Positions 52,951 to 61,216 of a stretch of DNA of 64,000 nt are shown here, one piece after another. The DNA comes from Streptomyces glaucescens (lineage in GTDB: Bacteria > Actinomycetota > Actinomycetes > Streptomycetales > Streptomycetaceae). Positions within the stretch are counted from its first letter, which is position 1, and every line of letters begins with the position of its first letter. The position numbers were made by a program, and so were the translations under genes. The notes beneath the pieces are model-generated. The model was given only the letters and a program-made list of their open reading frames with translations, did not search any database and was not told where the DNA came from. The stretch spans positions 4,288,501 through 4,352,500 of the forward strand of contig NZ_CP009438.1 of assembly GCF_000761215.1 (NCBI RefSeq), in the 5' to 3' direction.

Positions 52951-53561
52951 CCGACGCGACCGCCCGCCGCCGGGGCCGCCCCCGCCGCACGGAGTCCGGT
53001 GCGCCGGGCGACACCCGGGACCGCATCCTGGCCGCCGCCCGCGAGCAGTTCTCCGAGCACGGCTACGAGAAGACGTCCGTGCGGGGCATCGCCAAGGCGG
53101 CCGGTGTGGACCCGGCGCTGGTGCACCACTACTTCGGCACGAAGGAACAGGTCTTCCAGGCGGCGGTGGAGACGGTCTTCGCGCCCGCCCTGCGCGCACC
53201 GGACGTGGTCTTCGACGGCCCGGCCGACGAGGTCGGCGAGCGGTTCGCGCGGTTCCTGTTCGGGGTCTGGGAGAACCCGGTGACCCGCACGCCGCTGCTG
53301 GCGGTGCTGCGGTCGGCCGTCAACAACGAGGTGGCCGCCGCCGTCTTCCGCCGGCTGGTCACGAGCCAGCTGCTGCGCCGGGTCGCGGGCCGGCTGGACC
53401 AGCCGGACGCCGAGCTGCGGGCCGAGCTGGCCGCCGCCCAGCTGGTCGGCGTCGCCATGATGCGTTACGTGATCAAGCTGGAGCCGCTGGCGTCGGCCGA
53501 CATGGACGTGATCGTCGCGCGCGTGGCGCCCGTGGTGCAGCGGCACCTCACCCACCCCTGA
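52947..53561 (+). CDS. TetR-family transcriptional regulator
   Basis: The 204-residue protein has the TetR N-terminal helix-turn-helix: RDRILAAAREQFSEHGYEKTSVRGIAKAAGVDPALVHHYFGTKEQVF (in short blocks). A C-terminal ligand and dimer domain follows, ending in LVGVAMMRYVIKLEPLA. It is translationally coupled to the isomerase gene upstream and ends 154 bp before ilvD. No palindromic operator was found directly in front of the operon. Confidence 0.94.
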   Translation: MTDATARRRGRPRRTESGAPGDTRDRILAAAREQFSEHGYEKTSVRGIAKAAGVDPALVHHYFGTKEQVFQAAVETVFAPALRAPDVVFDGPADEVGERFARFLFGVWENPVTRTPLLAVLRSAVNNEVAAAVFRRLVTSQLLRRVAGRLDQPDAELRAELAAAQLVGVAMMRYVIKLEPLASADMDVIVARVAPVVQRHLTHP

Positions 53562-53668
53562 CGCCACCTCGGCGAAACCTGATCTCTGAGACGCCCGTCC
53601 CGCCATACGGACACCCCGCCCGGGCTGTCGCACCCCCGGCGTACGCTCGACTCATCCAGAACTCTCCG

Positions 53669-53694
53669 TCTCATCCGGAAGTCTCCGGCTGAGA
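53669..53694 (+). promoter_or_regulatory. Inverted repeat in the ilvD leader
   Basis: TCTCATCCGG and CCGGCTGAGA, 9 of 10 positions paired around a 6-nt loop, immediately before the ilvD ribosome-binding site (AGGAG at 53702-53706). Confidence 0.55.
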
Positions 53695-53715
53695 TCCTTG
53701 AAGGAGCGAGCGACG

Positions 53716-55569
53716 ATGCCCGAGCTGAGGTCCCGCACAGTCACCCACGGCCGCAACATGGCGGGCGCCCGCGCCCTTATGCGCGCCTCCGGTGTACCCG
53801 GTGCGGACATCGGCCGGAAGCCGATCATCGCGGTCGCCAACAGCTTCACCGAGTTCGTGCCCGGCCACACCCACCTCCAGCCGGTCGGCCGGATCGTCAG
53901 CGAGGCGATCAGGGAGGCGGGCGGCATCCCGCGCGAGTTCAACACGATCGCCGTCGACGACGGCATCGCGATGGGCCACGGCGGCATGCTCTACAGCCTG
54001 CCCTCCCGCGACCTGATCGCGGACAGCGTGGAGTACATGGTGGAGGCGCACTGCGCCGACGCCCTGGTCTGCATCTCCAACTGCGACAAGATCACCCCGG
54101 GCATGCTGATGGCGGCCCTGCGCCTCAACATCCCCGCGGTCTTCGTCTCCGGCGGCCCCATGGAGTCCGGCCGCGCCACCCTGGTCGACGGCACGGTCCG
54201 CACCCTCGACCTGGTCGACGCGATCTCCGACGCCGTGAACGACAAGATCTCGGACGAGGACATCCTCCGCATCGAGGAGAACGCCTGTCCGACCTGCGGC
54301 TCCTGTTCCGGCATGTTCACCGCCAACTCGATGAACTGCCTGACCGAGGCCATCGGCCTGTCCCTCCCCGGCAACGGGTCCGTCCTGGCCACCCACACCG
54401 CCCGCCGCGCGCTCTACGAGAACGCCGCCCGCACGGTCATGGACATCACCCGCCGCTACTACGAGCAGGACGACGACTCGGTCCTGCCCCGCAACGTCGC
54501 CACCTTCGCCGCCTTCGAGAACGCGATGGCCCTCGACATCGCGATGGGCGGCTCCACCAACACGATCCTGCACCTGCTGGCCGCCGCCCAGGAGGCCGGC
54601 GTCCCGTTCGGCCTGGCGGAGATCGACGCGGTGTCCCGCCGGGTCCCGTGCCTGGCCAAGGTCGCGCCCAACGTCGCCAAGGACCGCACGTACTACATGG
54701 AGGACGTGCACCGCGCAGGCGGCATCCCCGCCCTGCTCGGCGAACTGCACCGCGCGGGCCTGCTCAACGAGGACGTGCACGCCGTGCACAGCCCGTCCCT
54801 GTCGGACTGGCTCAAGACCTGGGACGTGCGCGGCGGCTCCCCGTCCCCCGAGGCCGTCGAGCTGTGGCACGCCGCCCCCGGCTGCGTCCGCTCCGCCGAG
54901 GCCTTCTCCCAGTCGGAGCGCTGGGAGGCCCTCGACACCGACGCCGAGAACGGCTGCATCCGCTCCGCCGAGCACGCCTACTCCAAGGACGGCGGCCTCG
55001 CGGTCCTCAAGGGCAACCTCGCGGTCGACGGCTGCGTGGTGAAGACGGCCGGCGTCGACGAGTCGATCTGGACCTTCGAGGGCCCCGCCGTCGTCTGCGA
55101 GTCGCAGGAGGAGGCCGTCGAGAAGATCCTCAACAAGCAGATCACCCACGGCGACGTGGTCGTCATCCGCTACGAGGGCCCGAAGGGCGGCCCCGGCATG
55201 CAGGAGATGCTCTACCCGACGTCCTTCCTCAAGGGCCGCGGCCTCGGCAAGACCTGCGCGCTGATCACCGACGGCCGGTTCTCCGGCGGCACCTCCGGCC
55301 TGTCCATCGGCCACGCCTCCCCGGAAGCGGCGTCCGGCGGCACCATCGCGCTCGTCCAGGACGGCGACCGCATCCGCATCGACATCCCGAACCGGTCGAT
55401 CGAGCTGCTGGTCGACGAGGCCGAACTGGCCCGCCGCGAGCAGGCCCTCGACGGCGTCTACGCCCCGAGGAACCGCGACCGCAAGGTCTCGGCCGCCCTG
55501 CGCGCGTACGCCGCGATGGCCACCAGCGCCGACAAGGGCGCGGTCCGCGACGTCGGCAAGCTGGGCTGA
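53716..55569 (+). CDS. ilvD: Dihydroxy-acid dehydratase
   Basis: The 617-residue Fe-S dehydratase catalyses the third step of valine and isoleucine synthesis. It shows GRNMAGARALMRASG, SFTEFVPGHTHLQ, CISNCDKITPGMLMA with a cluster Cys, the ENACPTCGSCSGMFTANSMN block with the other cluster Cys residues, MGGSTNTILHLL, YEGPKGGPGMQEML and LITDGRFSGGTSGLSIGH. The ATG at 53716 has AGGAG 9 nt upstream; the in-frame ATG at 53698 would overlap it. Confidence 0.98.
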   Translation: MPELRSRTVTHGRNMAGARALMRASGVPGADIGRKPIIAVANSFTEFVPGHTHLQPVGRIVSEAIREAGGIPREFNTIAVDDGIAMGHGGMLYSLPSRDLIADSVEYMVEAHCADALVCISNCDKITPGMLMAALRLNIPAVFVSGGPMESGRATLVDGTVRTLDLVDAISDAVNDKISDEDILRIEENACPTCGSCSGMFTANSMNCLTEAIGLSLPGNGSVLATHTARRALYENAARTVMDITRRYYEQDDDSVLPRNVATFAAFENAMALDIAMGGSTNTILHLLAAAQEAGVPFGLAEIDAVSRRVPCLAKVAPNVAKDRTYYMEDVHRAGGIPALLGELHRAGLLNEDVHAVHSPSLSDWLKTWDVRGGSPSPEAVELWHAAPGCVRSAEAFSQSERWEALDTDAENGCIRSAEHAYSKDGGLAVLKGNLAVDGCVVKTAGVDESIWTFEGPAVVCESQEEAVEKILNKQITHGDVVVIRYEGPKGGPGMQEMLYPTSFLKGRGLGKTCALITDGRFSGGTSGLSIGHASPEAASGGTIALVQDGDRIRIDIPNRSIELLVDEAELARREQALDGVYAPRNRDRKVSAALRAYAAMATSADKGAVRDVGKLG

Positions 55570-55590
55570 CCGCCGCGCGCCCCGCGCTCC

Positions 55591-55643
55591 GCGCACGAAC
55601 GGGCGGCCGCCCCCTCCGCGGGGACGGCCGCCCGTTCGTGCGC
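55591..55643. terminator. Very strong bidirectional terminator after ilvD
   Basis: A perfect 19-bp stem, GCGCACGAACGGGCGGCCG and its complement, with further pairing inside the 15-nt loop. It lies between the convergent ilvD and kinase genes. Confidence 0.9.
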
Positions 55644-55668
55644 CTGGCCGTCGGGGACGGCCGGTGCC

Positions 55669-58101
55669 TCACCAGGCGCCCGGATCCCGCCCGTCCACCC
55701 CGAAGACCGTGCCGTCCGGCCCGGCGGCGTACACGCGCGTGCCCACCAGCACGGGCGCGGGCACCTCGCCGGCGACCCTGTCCGAGCCCGTGCCCAGCCG
55801 GGCCGGGGTCTGCCCGACCAGGTCCCCGGTCCGGGCGTCGACGGCGATCAGCCGGCCGTCGGCGGCGCCGAAGTACACCCGGCGGCCGTCGGTGACCGGC
55901 GCCGAGCCCCGGCTCACGGACGTCTCCACGTGCCACAGCCGCTTGCCGCGCGCCAGGTCGAAGGCCTCCAGCGAACCGCCCGCGCCCAGCACGTACACCA
56001 CATCGCCGTGCACGGCGGCCTGCGCGTCCTGCCGCGGCACGGGCAGTGCCACCCGGTCGAGCGTGCGGGTGCGCGGGTCGTACCGGACGACGGCCCGCGT
56101 GTCGCCGTACCCGGGGTCGACGGCGATGAAGTGGACGGGGCGCAGGCCGACGCCGGAGCCGGAACCGGCGCCCGAGCCCGAACCAGAACGGGAGTCGGCG
56201 CCCGAGTCCGAACCAGAACGGGAGTCGGCGCCCGAGTCCGAACCGGCCGCCGGTCCGGTCCCTGCCGTCCCGGCACCGACCGGCTTGACCGTGCCCTCCA
56301 GCACGGCCGTCCAGCGCACCTCGCCGGTCCCCGGGTCGACCGCGCTGACCCGGGTGCCCGAGCCGTCGTCGGACGGACCGGTCGCATACGCCAGCGGATC
56401 ACCGGGGAAGGCGGTGAAGGACGGCACGGCGTGCCCCGGGATCCGCGCGGTCCACCGGTCGCCGCCGGTCGCGCCGTCCACCCCGGTGACGCTTCCGTCG
56501 GCGCGGGTGAGCAGCAGCACGCCCCCGGCGTACCGCGTCGCGGACTGCGGCGGCAGCTCCCGGTGCCAGGCCTCCGCCCCGGAGGCGGGGTCGAGGGCCG
56601 CGAGCCGCCGGCCGCCCTCCGCGTCGGGCTGCACCAGGCCGCCCGCGACGACGGGCGGCCCGCTCGCCGGTCCGGTGGCGGCGGACCGCGCCCACGCGCG
56701 CGTGCCGTCGGACGGGTCGAGCGCGAAGACCTGCCCGGGCCGGGAGCAGAGCAGCAGCCCCGCGCCGTAGGCGCACTGCGGCGCGGCCCCGCCGCGTGTC
56801 GCGGGCGTCGCCGTCCAGGCGCTGAACCCGGCGGCGGCCGTACGGGGCGTGCCGTCCTCGGCCGTCCCGCCGAGCGCCCGCACCGAGGCGACCACACCGC
56901 CCGCGACGAGCACCGCACCGATCGCGGCGAGCAGGAGACGCCGCCGCCCGGACCGCGCACCGGCACCTCCGCCACGGCCGGCACCGCGCACCCGGCCACG
57001 CACCCGACCGCGCGGCCGGAGCCCGTTCCCCGGCACCGCGTTCCCCCGCACGCCGGAGTCCCGCGCCGCCGCCGAGCCCGGGACCACTTCGTCGTCGTGG
57101 ACGGCCTCGTCACCGGGCGCCGTCCCGCCACGCGCCGCCTCGTCGAAGGGCACCCCGTCACCGGGCGCAGCATCGCCGCGCGCCGTCCCGGCTCCGCCGC
57201 CCGCCGCCCGGTCCGGGCCGTCCGTCTGCTCGGCGTCCCGCTGGGCCGGTATGAAGGCCTGGGTGTCGTACGAGGCCGCGACCGAGCGCAGTTCCCGCAT
57301 CAGCTCGTCCGGTGTGGGCCGCTCGGCCGGCTCCTTCGCCAGGCAGCGCAGCACCAGCGGAGCAAGTCCCTCCGGTACGCCGGCCAGATCGGGCTCGTCG
57401 TGCACGACCTGGTAGGCCACGACGTACGGGCTGTCCGAGTCGAACGGCCCGCGCCCCGTCGCCGCGTGCACCATGACCGAGCCCAGCGCGAAGATGTCCG
57501 CGGCGGGACCCACCTCGCGCGGACGCCGGAACTGCTCCGGCGCCATGAACGGTGGCGTACCGATCAACTTGCCGGTCTCGGTGCGCAGTTCGCTGTCCTT
57601 CGGCCGGGAGATGCCGAAGTCGATGACCTTCGGCCCGTCCTCGGCGAGCAGCACGTTGCTCGGCTTGAGATCCCGGTGGACGACGCCCACCCGGTGGATG
57701 TCCCGAAGCGCCTCCGCCAGTCCCGCCATCAGCCGGCGCAACTGGGCCGCGGCCATGGGCCCGTTCCGTTTCACTTCCTCGGCCAGGGTGGGCCCGGGGA
57801 TGAACAGGGTGGCCATCCAGGGCCGTTCGGCCTCCGGATCGGCGTCGACCACGGGTGCGGTGAAGGCGCCGCTGACCCGCCGGGCCGCCGCCACCTCCTG
57901 CCGGAAGCGTCCCCTGAACTCGGGATCCCTGGCGAACTCCGCGTGCACGACCTTCACCGCGAGCTTCATCCCGGAGGGACTGCGCGCCAGGTGCACGACG
58001 CCCATGCCGCCCGAGCCGAGACGGGCCTCGAGGCGGTAGTGACCGGCGTACTCCGGAAGTTCCGCTTCCGCGCTCGCTCCGATGTTGCGCTGTGGCGCCA
58101 T
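55669..58101 (-). CDS. Membrane Ser/Thr protein kinase with extracellular PQQ-type beta-propeller
   Basis: The 810-residue protein has an N-terminal kinase domain with GSGGMGVVHLAR (residues 29-40), the catalytic Lys in LAVKVV, HRDLKPSNVLL, DFGIS and GTPPFMAPEQF. A low-complexity linker, an Arg-rich stretch and one membrane helix near residues 387-408 (LLLAAIGAVLVAGGVVASV) follow. The outer part has repeated PQQ/WD-like strands (VFALDPSDGTRAW, LAALDPASGAEAWHR, VTGVDGATGGDRW, LEAFDLARGKRLW, LIAVDARTGDLVG). The propeller may bind a wall ligand. The ATG at 58101 was chosen by homology to kinase N-termini. Confidence 0.93.
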   Translation of the reverse strand: MAPQRNIGASAEAELPEYAGHYRLEARLGSGGMGVVHLARSPSGMKLAVKVVHAEFARDPEFRGRFRQEVAAARRVSGAFTAPVVDADPEAERPWMATLFIPGPTLAEEVKRNGPMAAAQLRRLMAGLAEALRDIHRVGVVHRDLKPSNVLLAEDGPKVIDFGISRPKDSELRTETGKLIGTPPFMAPEQFRRPREVGPAADIFALGSVMVHAATGRGPFDSDSPYVVAYQVVHDEPDLAGVPEGLAPLVLRCLAKEPAERPTPDELMRELRSVAASYDTQAFIPAQRDAEQTDGPDRAAGGGAGTARGDAAPGDGVPFDEAARGGTAPGDEAVHDDEVVPGSAAARDSGVRGNAVPGNGLRPRGRVRGRVRGAGRGGGAGARSGRRRLLLAAIGAVLVAGGVVASVRALGGTAEDGTPRTAAAGFSAWTATPATRGGAAPQCAYGAGLLLCSRPGQVFALDPSDGTRAWARSAATGPASGPPVVAGGLVQPDAEGGRRLAALDPASGAEAWHRELPPQSATRYAGGVLLLTRADGSVTGVDGATGGDRWTARIPGHAVPSFTAFPGDPLAYATGPSDDGSGTRVSAVDPGTGEVRWTAVLEGTVKPVGAGTAGTGPAAGSDSGADSRSGSDSGADSRSGSGSGAGSGSGVGLRPVHFIAVDPGYGDTRAVVRYDPRTRTLDRVALPVPRQDAQAAVHGDVVYVLGAGGSLEAFDLARGKRLWHVETSVSRGSAPVTDGRRVYFGAADGRLIAVDARTGDLVGQTPARLGTGSDRVAGEVPAPVLVGTRVYAAGPDGTVFGVDGRDPGAW
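56169..56250 (-). repeat. 30-bp in-frame tandem repeat in the kinase propeller
   Basis: About 2.7 units encoding DSGADSRSGS, with the third decaying to GSGAGSGSG. It lies in a surface loop between propeller blades. Confidence 0.8.
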
Positions 58102-58287
58102 GGACCACCCCCGTGCTCTACGTCCGCGCGCGCGACGCACGGAGCCTAGTCGATGACACGTACGAGACCGAGGCGGCTTGCTAGCCTCCGTGTGCGAATC
58201 GCGTACACAAGTTTCGAGACGCGATTGCAGGGAATCAACGCGATCCCACGGCCGTCCTGGGCCATGGGTCAACGGGGGAGGTTTTCC

Positions 58288-58602
58288 ATGACGGTGGAGA
58301 ACGTGGAAGTGCGACAGACCGGTGGTGTCACCGAGGCCGTCGCGACGACGGGCGTGCGCTACTACGCGGTCGCCCCGGGCGTGCGGCTGAACGTCCGCAG
58401 CGGCCCCGGCACCAACTATCCGGTCATCCGGGTGCTGCCCGAGGGTGCCCACGTGCCGATCTACTGCCAGCGGCCCGGAGAGACGGTCACCGGTCCCTAC
58501 GGCACGTCGAAGATCTGGGACAACATCAGTCAGGGCGAGTACGTCTCGGACGCCTACGTGCAGACGGGCAGCGACGGCTACGTCGCCTCGCGCTGCCTCT
58601 GA
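58288..58602 (+). CDS. Small SH3-domain protein
   Basis: The 104-residue protein is essentially one bacterial SH3 (SH3b) domain: GVRLNVRSGPGTNYPVIRVLPEGAHV (in parts), IYCQRPGETV, SKIWDNISQGEYVSDAYV and ending in Cys. Two Cys residues could form a disulfide. No signal peptide is visible, although the domain type usually binds wall peptides. The ATG at 58288 has GGGGGAGG at 6 nt, a very strong ribosome-binding site, which rules out the longer frame. It diverges from the PQQ kinase and may be linked to it. Confidence 0.88.
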   Translation: MTVENVEVRQTGGVTEAVATTGVRYYAVAPGVRLNVRSGPGTNYPVIRVLPEGAHVPIYCQRPGETVTGPYGTSKIWDNISQGEYVSDAYVQTGSDGYVASRCL

Positions 58603-58653
58603 CACCTCCGGCGCCGCCGGGAGCCCGCACCCCGGGCCGTCGGACACGGGAGC

Positions 58654-58659
58654 CATAAT
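58654..58659 (+). promoter_or_regulatory. -10 element of the membrane protein gene at 58666
   Basis: CATAAT (5 of 6 to TATAAT), 6 nt before the GTG. Confidence 0.55.
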
Positions 58660-58665
58660 CGACGC

Positions 58666-59211
58666 GTGAGCGACGAATCCGGCACCCCGACGACGACCCC
58701 CGCGGGCTCCCGGTCCGCCGCGGCCCCTGCCCCGGGCACCGCGCCCGCGGCAGGCCCGCGTCCCGAGCCGGTCCGCTTCTTCGGCACGACCTGGCTGCAC
58801 CACGACCGGGGCTACGCGCTCCGCCGCGTGGCCGCCTCCGCGGGCTCGCTCGCCGCGGTCGTCGTCTCCTGCCTGGTGCTGCGCTTCGCCTATGAGGGAC
58901 TGGCGCTCGCGAACACCGGGGACCTGGTGCCGGCGCTGATGGTCGTGATGTTCGCGGTGTGCAGCGCGCTCGCCTTCCGGCACACCTGGGACGGCTTCGG
59001 CAAGCGCCCCGACCCCGACCGCCAGGCGTCCCTGCGCGGCCTGCTGGCCATCGGCTTCGTCGGCTCCCTCCTCGCCTACTTCTTCCGCTCCCTCACCGAG
59101 GCACCCGGAGAGAAGCTGCACCGCGCGGAGTACGACGCCGCCCGCGAGCAGTACGACAAGCGCACCGCCCGCCGCACCGGCCACCCGGCGAGGAAGCGCC
59201 GCCGCGCCTGA
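58666..59211 (+). CDS. Integral membrane protein of unknown function
   Basis: The 181-residue protein has a disordered Pro and Ala-rich N-terminus of about 40 residues. Three membrane helices follow: SLAAVVVSCLVLRFAYEGLAL, LVPALMVVMFAVCSALAF and GLLAIGFVGSLLAYFF. The C-terminal tail is charged (REQYDKRTARRTGHPARKRRR). It reads in the same direction as the SH3 gene 63 bp upstream but has its own -10. No family is recognised. Confidence 0.8.
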   Translation: MSDESGTPTTTPAGSRSAAAPAPGTAPAAGPRPEPVRFFGTTWLHHDRGYALRRVAASAGSLAAVVVSCLVLRFAYEGLALANTGDLVPALMVVMFAVCSALAFRHTWDGFGKRPDPDRQASLRGLLAIGFVGSLLAYFFRSLTEAPGEKLHRAEYDAAREQYDKRTARRTGHPARKRRRA

Positions 59212-59329
59212 CCCTCCCTCCAGGAGATCAGGAGGGCGTCTCGTCGAACACGCCGGACTCCCGGCCTCCGCTGATCCGTCCCGACCGACGGGCCCCGTCG
59301 CACCAGCACCTCCCGCCCTTCGCCCCGCC

Positions 59330-59380
59330 CTCGGCGTGCCCGCCCTCCTCGGCGTGCCCGCCCCCCTCGGCGTGCCCACC
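59330..59380. repeat. Three 18-bp tandem repeats upstream of the ABC operon
   Basis: CTCGGCGTGCCCGCCCNC units begin at 59330, 59348 and 59366. Confidence 0.75.
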
Positions 59381-59440
59381 AGACCCGTCGCGCCCACCTC
59401 GGCAGCGACCCCACGGGAGTCCCTGTCACCACCCCCTCTC

Positions 59441-59469
59441 TTGACGGCCCGACCCCTCGGGAGGATTAT
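59441..59469 (+). promoter_or_regulatory. Promoter of the ABC exporter operon
   Basis: A -35 of TTGACG (59441-59446), a 17-bp spacer and a -10 of GATTAT (59464-59469), followed 7 nt later by the ATG at 59477. Confidence 0.6.
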
Positions 59470-59488
59470 TCATCACATGATGAATAAT
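59465..59488 (+). promoter_or_regulatory. Perfect operator-like palindrome over -10 and start codon
   Basis: 11-bp arms ATTATTCATCA and TGATGAATAAT separated by CA. It is very AT-rich for this genome and covers the -10 element, the likely transcription start and the first codons. Confidence 0.7.
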
Positions 59489-60292
59489 GCGGCCGGGCCT
59501 CCCCGAGGCACCGCACCACCCCCCGACGCACCCGACGCCCCCGCCGTCCACGCCGCCGGCCTCACCGTCACCCGCGGCTCCCGCACCGTCCTGCGCGACC
59601 TGAGCCTCACCGTCCCCCGCGGCCGGATCACCGGCCTCCTCGGGCCCTCCGGCTGCGGCAAGTCGACCCTCATGCGCGCCATCGCCGGCACCCAGGCCAA
59701 GGTCACCGGCACCCTCGACGTCCTCGGCCGCCCCGCGGGCCACCCCACCCTGCGCACCCGCATCGGCTACGTCACGCAGGCGCCCTCCGTCTACGACGAC
59801 CTGACCGTCCGCCAGAACCTCGCCTACTTCGCCGCGATCCTCGCCCCCGGCCGCGCCCTCGCCGAACGCCGCCACCACGACGTCACCCGCGCCCTCGCCG
59901 ACGTCGACCTCACCAGCCACGCCGACGCCCTCGCCGGCACCCTCTCCGGCGGCCAGCGGAGCCGGGTCTCCCTCGCCGTCGCCCTGCTCGGCAGCCCCGA
60001 ACTCCTCGTCCTCGACGAACCCACCGTCGGCCTCGACCCCGTACTCCGCCGCGACCTGTGGAGCCTCTTCCACGACATCGCCGCCGGCCGCGGCACCACC
60101 CTCCTCGTCTCCTCCCACGTCATGGACGAGGCCGAGCGCTGCCACCACCTGCTGCTCATGCGCGAGGGCGAGATCCTCGCCGACGACACCCCCGACGCCC
60201 TGCGCAGCCGCACCGGCACCGACACCGTCGAAGCGGCCTTCCTCCACCTGGTCGACCAGGCCGCGGGCCGCGCGAAGGAGACCACCCGATGA
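59477..60292 (+). CDS. ABC transporter ATP-binding protein (multidrug exporter type)
   Basis: The 271-residue ATPase has the Walker A GPSGCGKST, a Q-loop in GYVTQAPSVYDDLTV, the signature LSGGQRSRVSLA, Walker B LLVLDEPTVGLDP and the H-loop in SSHVMDE. It is DrrA/CcmA-like. ATGs at 59477 and 59480 both lie inside a palindrome; I chose 59477 because it fits leaderless spacing from the -10 element. It overlaps its permease gene by 4 bp. The exported compound is unknown. Confidence 0.93.
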   Translation: MMNNAAGPPRGTAPPPDAPDAPAVHAAGLTVTRGSRTVLRDLSLTVPRGRITGLLGPSGCGKSTLMRAIAGTQAKVTGTLDVLGRPAGHPTLRTRIGYVTQAPSVYDDLTVRQNLAYFAAILAPGRALAERRHHDVTRALADVDLTSHADALAGTLSGGQRSRVSLAVALLGSPELLVLDEPTVGLDPVLRRDLWSLFHDIAAGRGTTLLVSSHVMDEAERCHHLLLMREGEILADDTPDALRSRTGTDTVEAAFLHLVDQAAGRAKETTR

Positions 60293-61074
60293 GCACCGCC
60301 ACGACCCCGGCTCCCCGGCCCGCCCCCGCCCGCGCCCTCACCGTCTCCCGCACCACCGCCACCGCCGCCCGCGTCCTGCGCCAGCTCGGCCACGACCCGC
60401 GCACCATCGCGATGATGGTCCTCATCCCGTGCGTGATGCTGTTCCTGCTGCGCTACGTCTTCGACGGCGACCCGCGCACCTTCGACGCGATCGGCGCCTC
60501 GCTCCTCGGGATCTTCCCGCTGATCACCATGTTCCTGGTGACCTCGATCGCCACCCTGCGCGAACGCACCTCGGGCACCCTCGAACGCCTCCTCGCCCTC
60601 CCCCTCGGCAAAGGCGACCTCATCGCCGGCTACGCGCTCGCCTTCGGCACCCTGGCGACCGTCCAGTCCGCCCTCGCCACAGCCCTCGCCCTGTGGGCCC
60701 TCGGCCTCGACGTGACCGGCTCGCCCTGGCTGCTCCTCCTGGTCGCCCTCCTGGACGCCCTGCTGGGCACCGCCCTCGGCCTGTTCGTCTCCGCCTTCGC
60801 GGCCTCCGAGTTCCAGGCCGTCCAGTTCATGCCCGCCGTGATCTTCCCGCAGCTCCTCCTCTGCGGCCTCTTCACCCCGAGGGACACCATGCATCCCGTC
60901 CTCGAAGCCATCTCCGACGTACTGCCCATGTCCTACGCCGTCGACGGCATGAACGAGGTCCTCCACCACACCGACCTGACCACCGACTTCGTCCGTGACG
61001 TCCTGATCGTCGCCGGTAGCGCCCTGCTCGTCCTCGCCCTCGGCGCCGCGACCCTGCGACGCCGCACGACCTGA
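60289..61074 (+). CDS. ABC-2 type transporter permease
   Basis: The 261-residue protein has six predicted helices (IAMMVLIPCVMLFLL, LGIFPLITMFLVTSIATL, LAFGTLATVQSALATALAL, LLLLVALLDALLGTALGLFVSAFA, FMPAVIFPQLLLCGLF and VLIVAGSALLVLALGA). It has the DrrB-type motif RERTSGTLERLLALPLGKGDLI, followed by P-M-S-Y-A-V-D-G. It pairs with the ATPase encoded just upstream through an ATGA overlap to form an exporter. Confidence 0.93.
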   Translation: MSTATTPAPRPAPARALTVSRTTATAARVLRQLGHDPRTIAMMVLIPCVMLFLLRYVFDGDPRTFDAIGASLLGIFPLITMFLVTSIATLRERTSGTLERLLALPLGKGDLIAGYALAFGTLATVQSALATALALWALGLDVTGSPWLLLLVALLDALLGTALGLFVSAFAASEFQAVQFMPAVIFPQLLLCGLFTPRDTMHPVLEAISDVLPMSYAVDGMNEVLHHTDLTTDFVRDVLIVAGSALLVLALGAATLRRRTT

Positions 61075-61216
61075 CCCGGGCCCCGGCGTCCCCGCCCCGC
61101 CGGCCCGGACCGCGCCCGTGCGCCGCACCCGTCCGCCCACCGGACACCCGGCCCCGTCCGCCGCCCGGAGTGCGAGGATGATCCCGGACGACGCACACCC
61201 CGGAGGGCCTCACGCC

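Noticed and set aside
59336..59476. N-terminal extension of the ABC ATPase through the 18-bp repeats
   Set aside because: It would translate the repeat as low-complexity sequence and cross the promoter and operator. The ATG at 59477 fits better.
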